This document shows, in pieces, positions 55,641 through 64,000 of a stretch of 64,000 nucleotides of DNA. The translations under genes were made by a program, and so were the position numbers. The stretch spans positions 54,012,001 through 54,076,000 of the forward strand of contig NC_069371.1 in the NCBI RefSeq assembly GCF_021730395.1, given 5' to 3'. Source of the stretch: Mercenaria mercenaria (taxonomy: Eukaryota > Mollusca > Bivalvia > Venerida > Veneridae). Position 1 is the first letter of the stretch. Every line of letters starts with the position of its first letter. The notes under the pieces were generated by a model. The model saw only the letters and a list, made by a program, of their open reading frames with translations, did not search any database and was not told the origin of the DNA.

Positions 55641-56604
55641 TACACTCTTATTAGGAATCCATTTACTGTAATGATAACCCACGAGAAACGGTACCAATTT
55701 ATGTTAAACAGGATATATGCTATTAGCAGACCCAGTGATCAATTAGGGTTTCAGGAAAGTGTCCCTAAAACCATACAATAAATTCATCCATACAAAGAGA
55801 CCAACATAATAAGATATATATCGAAAAGTATTATCTAAAATATCATAAAAAGTTTGAAATTGGCAACGATGTGAACTCCTCTAAAGTTTTATATAAAAAC
55901 GTCTACCGTAACAGACAAGTTAGGTCTTTGATCTTGCCTGATACACAGATACATATTACAACAACCAGTTCTGATGCTACTTATTCATTTGAATAGCATA
56001 ACAGATGTGTTCTACATGAACAAAGAACAAATCTCACATACGGATATTTTTCTATTATTTGTTGTTATTTTTCTATAGTACATTTTTTGTTTAAATTTTG
56101 AAAATGTTGGCGTAGTGCTACCTTACAAATCTTTAAATAGATCTTTACGAAGAACCTTTGAATGAATAAAATGCAACCAATGTACTAGATTCTAGCAGAC
56201 TCGATTTGATCAATTTGTTCCTATATCCCTCACGCTTAAGCAATATAAAGAAAATTGAACGGCCTCCAAAGGAATATAAGTAATAAAAACAGTGAGTCCA
56301 ATGCAGTTTTGTACGGCCAACAAACGGCACTGAGACACTTTAAATGTCAGAAAAAAATAACAAATTGTCGAACTGCATTTAAACTGATGTTTGATCTTCA
56401 CTTAGAGGACGCATCAAGTATTTTTTTTTCAAAATTACCAGCCAGTGTTTAAAAAGAAAGCAGGCAAAACCAATGAAAAGGTGAAGCATTTGTTCTTGCG
56501 CTTGACGCATTCAAATTTATTCACAGTAAACCAATATGCTGATTCTGTTTGTATGAAGCTTTTTTCATATGAGGTTACAAAATATGCTTTCAGGCTTTAT
56601 TAAG
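55641..56604. other. No gene seen
   Basis: AT-rich spacer between a microsatellite and a minisatellite. Confidence 0.4.
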
Positions 56605-57900
56605 AGAGTATATGTTGCGTAAGTTCAGATTTTCTGTCAGAGAGCACATGTTGCATAAGTTCAGATTTTCTGTCAGAGAGCATATGTTGCATAAGTTCAG
56701 ATTTTCTGTCAGAGAGCATATGTTGCATAAGTTCAGATTTTCTGTCAGTGGGTACATGTTGCATAAGTTCAGATTTTCTGTCAGTGAGTATATGTTGCAT
56801 AAGTTCAGATTTTCTTGCATAAGTTCAGATTTTCTGTCAGAGAGTATATGTTGCATAAGTTCAATGTCAGTGAGTACATGTTGCATAAGTTCAGATTTTC
56901 TGTCAGAGAGTATATTTTGCAAAGTTCAATGTCAGTGCGTATATGTTGCATAAGTTCAGATTTTCTGTCAGTGAGTATATGTTGCATAAGTTCAGATTTT
57001 CTGCATAAGTTCAGATTTTCTGTCAGTGAGTATATGTTGCATAAGTTCAGATTTTCTGTCAGAGAGTATATGTTACATAAGTTCAGATTTTCTGTCAGAG
57101 AGTATATGTTGCATAAGTTCAGATTTTCTGTCAGAGACTATATGTTGCATAAGTTCAATGTCAGTGAGTATATGTTGCATAAGTTCAGATTTTCTGTCAG
57201 AGAGTATATGCTGCATAAGTTCAGATTTTCTGTCAGAGAGCATTTGTTGCATAAGTTCAGATTTTCTGTCAGAGAGTATATGTTGCATAAGTTCAGATTT
57301 TCTGTCAGAGAGTATATGTTGCATAAGTTCAGATTTTCTGTCAGAGAGTATATGTTGCATAAGTTCAATGTCAGTGAGTATATGTTGCATAAGTTCAGAT
57401 TTTCTGTCAGTGAGAATATGTTGCATAAGTTCAGATTTTCTGTCAGTGAGTATAAGTTTATACGTTAAAATTTTCAGTCAGTGAGTATATGTTACATGCG
57501 TTCAAATTGTCTGCCAGGGAGTATATGTTGCAAAAGTTCTGATTTTCTGTCAGAGGGTATATTTTGTAAAAGTTCTGATTTTCTGTCAGAGAGTATATGT
57601 TGTAAAATTTCAGATTTTCAGTCAGAATGTGTATTTTGCAAAAGTTCAGATCTTCTACCAGAGAGTATATGTTGCATAAGTTATGAATTTCTGTCAGAGA
57701 GCAATGTTGCCAAAGTTCAGATTTTTTTTGTCAGAGTGCAGTGGTGCATAAGTTCAAATTTTCAGTCAGAGAATATATTTTTGCAAAAGGTCAGATTTTC
57801 TGTCTGAGAGTATATGTTGTAAAAGTTCAGATTTTCAGTGAGAGCATATAATATATTGCCAAAGTAAAGACTTCAAGTCAGGCAGCATATGTTGGGTAAG
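56605..57900. repeat. 36-bp minisatellite
   Basis: About 24 good copies to 57470 of a unit GAGTATATGTTGCATAAGTT plus CAGATTTTCTGTCAGA, then ~12 decayed copies. Several units are 30-base forms that lack six bases in the CAGATTTTCTG part. The period is a multiple of three, so both strands stay open, giving 12-residue shadow repeats (MLHKFRFSVREY). Unrelated in sequence to the 36-bp array at 190-688. Confidence 0.9.
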
Positions 57901-60900
57901 ATCAGATTTTCGGTTATAGTACTATGCTGCCAAAGTTTAATATAGTCTAGATGTTCTTAAGCATGTTTAAGCACAAAAGTCATTTATGTCTGGGTTTTAT
58001 AAATATCACAAAAAGGAACAGAGTTTACTTTTCTTAAACCTCATATATTTGCAATATTATGCTCAATATATTTTGTTCAGTCATCACACATATACAAAGG
58101 TACAAAATAAAGTAAAGAATTACCACTATTTGCTTCCAGATTTATTATGAAAACTCAGACAGAATTGGAAAAAAAATCCCGTCAGATAAAGATAATTTCT
58201 CAAATTAGTGTTATAATTTCATGAAGATTTAAAATAATGTCTTATTTTCTTTCCCTTAAAGTAATTCATTGAAGTGAATCTCTGCTACTTTCTGCAGAAT
58301 GCTGGGCTCAGCTAGTGCATTTAGGAGATAGCTTTCAATATTTTGTAGCTGGTATAAAGGAGTTGTTTTCGTGTTTTCTGGACTTATTGGAAGGTTTCGA
58401 GGTAAAGAAGCCGCAAATATGTGAGAGAAGGAGAACTTATCAATTTAAAACAACTGTTGTACATATTCGTTATAACATGACTTTAGGGTGGATTAAAAAT
58501 GTAATTGGAGTTTGTTTGTATAATTACAAACTTTTATTACATTAGTCAATTTTTCTACAAAATTTAATTAGAGAATAAAAAGCAGTTTCAGAAAATAAAA
58601 AGAAAATTTTGGGTCGTTGTGTGCGTGTGTGCCCCCCGCCCCCTCTCTCTCTTTCTCTGTCTCTTTTAAATATGCATCACCTCCCGAAGGTGCTTAGAGA
58701 AACCTAAACATACAGGATCCTCCTGTCGAACTTACGGGCTGCCACCCACTGGAAAGGAGTGCATGGAGATACAGCCTGCATCTTTCCACCCCGCAGGCAA
58801 GGGGCCACAATGGTACAAAGTATGCTAGACTTTATACAGAATGTGTGTAAGGAAATAGCGTTGGAATTAGATATGAACGATTACCATGTGGAACGCAAAT
58901 CAGTCAGTATTTTTCGTCTACATCTATAAACTTATCTTGTTATCTTTATCATGCAAACGCAGCAAATTCTAAGTATAATCTTATATTAAGAAATCAATAA
59001 ATACAGTGTTTGAAAATAAAAAAGCGTGCAATATAAATATATATTGTCGATGTGGGAACAGAAGTTCTGATGCCGAATAAAAAAAAGTAATTATACTCCA
59101 CTCCATTCTTCTTTCTGATTCAGTGATAAACTGCTGACAAATCTCATATGGCTGTGTTAAGCGGATTACTTGTGTAGCTGTAAAACGCTTGATCAGCTTA
59201 GGTCTACGAGTACTTTCCAAATATAGTCATAAATTCTAGATGCCACATGGTGGTGAATGGGTAGAAAACTTTTACAAAACCATCGTTCACTTTAAACATA
59301 TATGCTTTCAGTCTCACTGAATTTAAAAGAAATACATACATTTATTTCATGTCTCACTGTATTTCATGTATATAACTTTCACAACTTTTAAATTAATTAA
59401 TACTTACATTGTGGTAATGTTTTGCACTATCGTATATTAAAGACTCACCGGAACAATATATCATATATCTAAAAACACTTATTTCATACCTATTGTAAGA
59501 AAGACAAGAACATATATCAAGAACTCAGTCCCTCAGATCATATGCCCATAACTGTGTAAGTTCAAATGAGCGCATAATTAATATTTACACAACAATCACA
59601 GACAAAGTAAATATATAGACCATGAGAACCAGACGAACATAATGAAGGAACACAGTAGGATATCGTCATTGATCAGCCAGTGACAAAAGTCAAAGAGTGT
59701 GTTTTCTGAGCCACGTTTAAGGTCTGTTTACCATAAAAATATAAATGCAGTTTAAACGAACTTCAGCAAATCACAATGCTACAATGGAACATGTGACATG
59801 TATAGCAGTTATCATTTACATGGTATAAATTACATAAAGAACATGTAGCTATGCACTTTCATGAAAAAATAAAGCATGTATAATACAATATTTCCTTTAA
59901 CTTTAATGACCTTTTACGTGTTATTTGTCAAAATGAAATGAAATATCAAAAAGGAGGACAGAAAACAACGCGAGTGAAATGGAAAGTAACATTTACAATT
60001 TTGTTTCCTTAATTATCTGTAAGATATTTATTATCAAGAATTTGGATTAAAATTGGTAAATGTTGTCCCAAAATTTACAAATTTATCTAAGCTTCCACTA
60101 ATTTTGGCTATATATTTTAGATGTTTATACCTCGTATATATATATAAACCTATTTAAACAGTTTAGATTGGTATTTAATGGTGTTAAAAATAAAATATCT
60201 GTTCCTTAAGTAAATGTCTAATAGAATGAACGAAAAGATGAAACGATGTTTCTTAATAAAAATGATCAACAAAATGTAACGAATATGCTATTAAATTGAA
60301 AATAAATTAGCAATTTCACATAACACGCATTTTTGAATTTTATTATCAAATTGACATATACCTTAGTGATACTTAAATCACTTTTAAACAAGAATTTGTA
60401 TGATCTGATTTGATACAAAGAGGGGCTATTCATGTATAGCTAGTCTGAAAAGGGGGCATTTCAGCGTCCGCCCGGGCACAAAGTTCTGTAATATTGTGCT
60501 GTTTTTAAATACGAATACCATCTCATAATTCTAACACTGAAATTAAATTGAAAAGGGCGCCGGTGCCGCTAGAAAATTTTGTCCGAGAGGGTTCTCGTGC
60601 CGGGTGCAGAGAGTCAAGAGGGCTCCTGTGAGGCAATATTGCACCGACTGAGAGGGATCCCGTGCATTAACGAAATCGAAAGTAGGGCGTTTTCAAGGAA
60701 ACATGATGAAAATAACCACAAAGTGTATTTACAAATAAGACAGGATCAATGGCTTTATATCTAAAGTACTAGATACTGTCTATATTCAAGAAAAAAAAGT
60801 CGTATTTAAGTTTCATAAACATCGCACGATATTCATCCGAACCAGTGCCCTCCGTCTACATTCCATCTTCGTTTGGACTCATGTCAACTGATAAAACAAA

Positions 60901-62423
60901 TGTAACGATAAAAAAGTAATGGCAGAAAGCTACGTCTTCCCGTGGTTCATATGTTTTTATGTTTTTATGCACAAACCTGTCAGGACAAAAAATATGATTT
61001 TCGACCTCCCTGCCAAAGCGGAGACGTTTGATTTCATTCTTTACCACGAAAAAGGTCAATAAATTCTGTTGTGATTTCAGACCTTTATGAAAAGTGCTAT
61101 TAATATAGTATGTAAACATCAACGCAATTGTTTCTGACTCAAACACGTTGGTGTGTAGAGTTATTACGTTCTTTCTATCCATGAAACACTGATTTTTCCT
61201 AATACTATTACACACTATCATTAATTTAATTTTCCTGACAGCACACAGCACTACTGTTTCCATCGAATATTACTTTATTCACATTCAAAATTAAAATAAA
61301 ATAGATAAATGATATTATTATTAAATCTATCCTTATAGACCTTTCCATTGGTCTTAATATATAATAACATGATCAATGATAGAAAGCCGTATTGCCTCAA
61401 AGGCGGAGCCAAAACACGTATTGACCTCCAGCTGTGCCGTCATTACGGTTTGATGTCAAAACAATGCGGCGTTGTAAACAATTTACTACGAAAAATGACC
61501 AAAGGCTGCAGATATTTGTATTTATTTTTTATACTTATGGATTTAATAATAAAACAATTTTTGCGTTTTAGGTTCGGCCGATATGTGGATTTATCGATTT
61601 TTCTACCTCGGGCTGCGCTTTCAGTCTATATCGCTTTTATGAGGTCAATAAATCCACATATCGACCTCACCAAAAAGCAATAATTGTATAGTAATACATA
61701 TTTTTGGAAATATATTGAAATATAATTCCGCAATTAAAAACCAGCTTATCTGTTGTGCCAGTTAAATAGATAGATAGATATATCTTTTATTTTCAGTTGC
61801 ATTTAGAGGTAAACAATTTTGCATGGTTGGATAGTCAAGTAATTTGAACAATCAACCACCATAACAAAACAATATGTCGAATGAAAGATCCTGATCCCTA
61901 TCTCAAATGTCAAGATAACACTTAGAGATAAAAAATCAGGTCGTTCTTTGTCTGCACTTTTTTGCATGGATGGTTTCACTATCTCCTATCATTCATTTTC
62001 CTACCAAAGACTCTTCATCTCTCCTGGGTACAAACAACACCAAAATGTCTCTATAGTAATTTTCTTGATCGAGCATAAGTTGCTTACGCTCATAACGTAC
62101 TATATAAGAATTCAATTGCTAATTTTAACTCACCAGCATTTTTGTTTAATTTTTCCTTTTTGATATTTTTATCCTGGAATGTGTTCGCCTGAAATGTTTT
62201 AAGTTTGAAAAAAATATTTGGAAAATGACAGTTCTGCTTTGCATTTGTCGTCACATGGCAATTTTGGAGGACGGTTTCTTTTCTCACCATAAAATATTGT
62301 TGGAAAATGAGAGTTCTTCTGAATATTTATCAGTAAAATATTAGTTTTCCGTTTCTTTTTTATTTTCTCTTTTCTTTAATCTGAGAATAATTTCTGACTA
62401 GTTGATTATGTTCTTTTTCAATA
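57901..62423. other. No gene supported
   Basis: AT-rich DNA. The longest frame, 60856-61263 on the minus strand (135 codons from an ATG), has no recognisable domain and average spacer composition. A GC-richer patch at 58675-58830 and a pyrimidine run near 58630 do not match any RNA or repeat I know. Confidence 0.35.
61570..61672. mobile_element. Imperfect foldback element
   Basis: Outer arms GATATGTGGATTTAT and its inverted partner ATAAATCCACATATC flank a weaker dyad centre near 61620. Probably a decayed MITE. Confidence 0.5.
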
Positions 62424-62897
62424 TATGAGGGGTGATCGCGAAGTTCGTATAAATTGCTCATAACTTATTTAATTTTATTCCAAAATACCTGAAACTGCAT
62501 TATCAAAAAGACCAATTTAATTGCAGATAATATATGGAGCGAAATAATAATCGGCCAACTAGAGCAACAATTAACGGAATCCTTGGCAACGTAAAAGGCC
62601 CTAGTCGGTGTGTATATTTTTTATCATTCATTCACCTTAAAAAATAACGGCGAAAATCCGCGCAAATCTTACACGTTAAACGTCAACGTATTGACGTCAT
62701 TCCGTAAAAATTCGCATGACGCATAGTGATTGTTTTGGGAACGATGTAACTATCAAACTTTTAAATGGATTCGTATAATATTTATTGGGGAGCATCGTAA
62801 TTCATCAAACATTCTTATGGTATATTTTTCAATTCTTTGTTAGCAATAGAACACAAATCACAGTATATTTATACGAACTTTGCAATAACCCCTCGTA
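62424..62897. mobile_element. Mariner-type MITE
   Basis: Inverted ends TATGAGGGGTGATCGCGAAG and TACGAGGGGTTATTGCAAAG, both continuing TTCGTATA, about 28 bases long and bounded by TA. TA target duplication and a GAGGGG...GTTCGTA terminus fit the Tc1/mariner group. The interior is 420 bases and non-coding. Confidence 0.7.
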
Positions 62898-64000
62898 CTT
62901 AATGTCCAAATTAGTTTTTTCGAACATTTTCATTTTTCCTCTAAGTCTAATCTTGTCTGTTTTTCTGCATTTTTGTTCTTTCTGTTCGAATTCCGAACTT
63001 TCTCTTATTTCTTTTTCTATTTTTCTCTGTTTTTCTGATATTCTGATATTCTCAATTCCCCTGCTTCATTTTTCGCTTAGGGTTTGAGCTTTCCATTTTT
63101 CTTGTTTTCAACCGTTTTGAATGTCTGAATGTTTTGTTGTTGTTCTTTCTGTCTGGACTTATTCGATTTTTTAATCTCTTTTTTCCTGATATCCTGGCAA
63201 TTTTTGTCTGATGAATTTCTGTTTCTGTCTAGACTCAGATCTTTTTTCTTGTTTCATTTTTGTCTGTATGAATCTAATGTTCTTTTATTATGATTATTTC
63301 TGTCCGTTTTAGTCGAGGCACAGGATCAGAATGAATAATTGAGTGAATATATTACTTAAACATGTGATTTATTGAATTTCCCACATCATTTCTGTCACTG
63401 TCATGTGATCTGTTAAACTTCCAAAACGGTTTCCGTCATTGTAGATCTGAAATCAATAAAACTGAGATTTAGGGAATTGTATAATTAAACATTTGACATC
63501 AAAATTCCCTTGTTACAAATAAAAACAATAAACAGGAACTTTCAAGGAGGAATTTCTTCATCTGTTATTTAATATTGGATAATTTATATTTCAATTATTG
63601 TTTTTTTGCAATGTAAACATATTTACTTTCGTACTAACAAGATGTGAGATCTGAAAAGAAATCTATTTATATGTTAAAGCTTTGATAACATTTAGCAGTC
63701 CAATCAGTTAATGTACGAAAAGTATTTTTTTCTGCAAATATGAAGGATTTTAGTTCCACAAATCACAGTTTATAATATTTCAGTTTATATAAACTTATAC
63801 AGTATATAGATATCATTTCACAAAGTACAACATCTACACTAAAATGTTAGTCACTTTTTAATTTTTTTACACATTTCTGTCATGTTCGTAAATTTTGCTT
63901 TTGGATGTTTAATGCTGCTTTTCTTTTGATGGCTTATTATTGCTTATGTTGCTGCTGTTACTACTTTTCGTGTTGTTGTTATCATTAGTGTTGCTGGTGG
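62898..64000. other. No gene seen
   Basis: Pyrimidine-rich and AT-rich DNA with simple trinucleotide runs (TGTTG/GCTGCTG) at the right edge. The plus-strand hydrophobic frame at 62785-63087 begins inside the MITE and is driven by T-rich composition. Confidence 0.35.

Noticed and set aside
55439-55697. Poly-Ser and poly-Met/Ile frames
   Set aside because: Trinucleotide microsatellite artefacts.
58981-59220. Minus-strand frame with a basic N-terminal half
   Set aside because: No ATG-supported domain, no donor site, and the second half is AT-driven.
60856-61263. 135-codon minus-strand frame
   Set aside because: Longest frame in the right third, but composition matches spacer and no motif or family is recognisable.

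Overview
The window is non-coding-rich, AT-rich animal DNA, most likely from a bivalve mollusc. Three things point there: tRNA-derived SINEs of the molluscan V-SINE/RUDI type (21465-21665), a second SINE family present twice (33873-34057, 51727-51866), and several foldback or MITE-like repeats and long-period tandem repeats of kinds abundant in bivalves. No complete host gene lies inside the window. No tRNA, rRNA or CRISPR locus was found.

Left part (1-23419). A 36-bp minisatellite (190-688, 1525-1676) is followed by the 3' end of a minus-strand host gene. Its last exon (1768-1916) and an upstream exon (14030-14161) each encode one copy of a six-cysteine pacifastin/VWC-like extracellular domain, both in splice phase 1. 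The space between them is mostly a ~10.8 kb array (3240-14029) of ~120 copies of an 88-bp unit. That unit is itself a broken-off 3' piece of the 14030-14161 exon plus its splice donor. From 14162 to 23419 there are foldback elements, a terminal-inverted-repeat element filled with 158-bp repeats (17691-19010), nested MITEs (19999-20750) and one SINE.

Centre (23420-42703). This is an end-to-end Polinton/Maverick, 23426-42697, 19,272 bp, with 805-bp terminal inverted repeats (12 mismatches by eye, no gaps) and a perfect 6-bp target duplication CATTTT. It is a fossil. The polymerase, ATPase and major capsid genes are broken (about two breaks, a few breaks, and one SINE insertion respectively), while the other frames look whole. 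Plus strand: protein-primed DNA polymerase B, packaging ATPase and two small proteins. Minus strand, read right to left: a possible BECR-fold RNase-like protein, a tandem PC4-domain protein, a BIR (IAP) protein, a chromodomain integrase, a TATA-binding-protein-like protein, a small helical protein, a penton-like protein, a small capsid-associated-type protein, the major capsid protein and an adenain-type protease. The unusual part is the right-hand cassette. TBP-like, PC4-like and BIR proteins together suggest that this lineage brought its own transcription-initiation helpers and a cell-death inhibitor. Two promoter classes can be seen: CCAAT plus TATA before polymerase, BIR, PC4 and the RNase-like gene, and a CGTAAGAAG-type motif before capsid-class genes and the ATPase. 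A 1.9-kb TTAA-flanked DNA transposon sits inside a short tandem repeat within the element.

Right part (42704-64000). Mostly sequence with no recognisable gene. It contains a 344-bp palindromic TTAA element, a second SINE copy, a trinucleotide microsatellite, another 36-bp minisatellite (56605-57900), a foldback element and a mariner-type MITE (62424-62897). Two unrecognised open frames near 43.5-44.3 kb are listed at low confidence.
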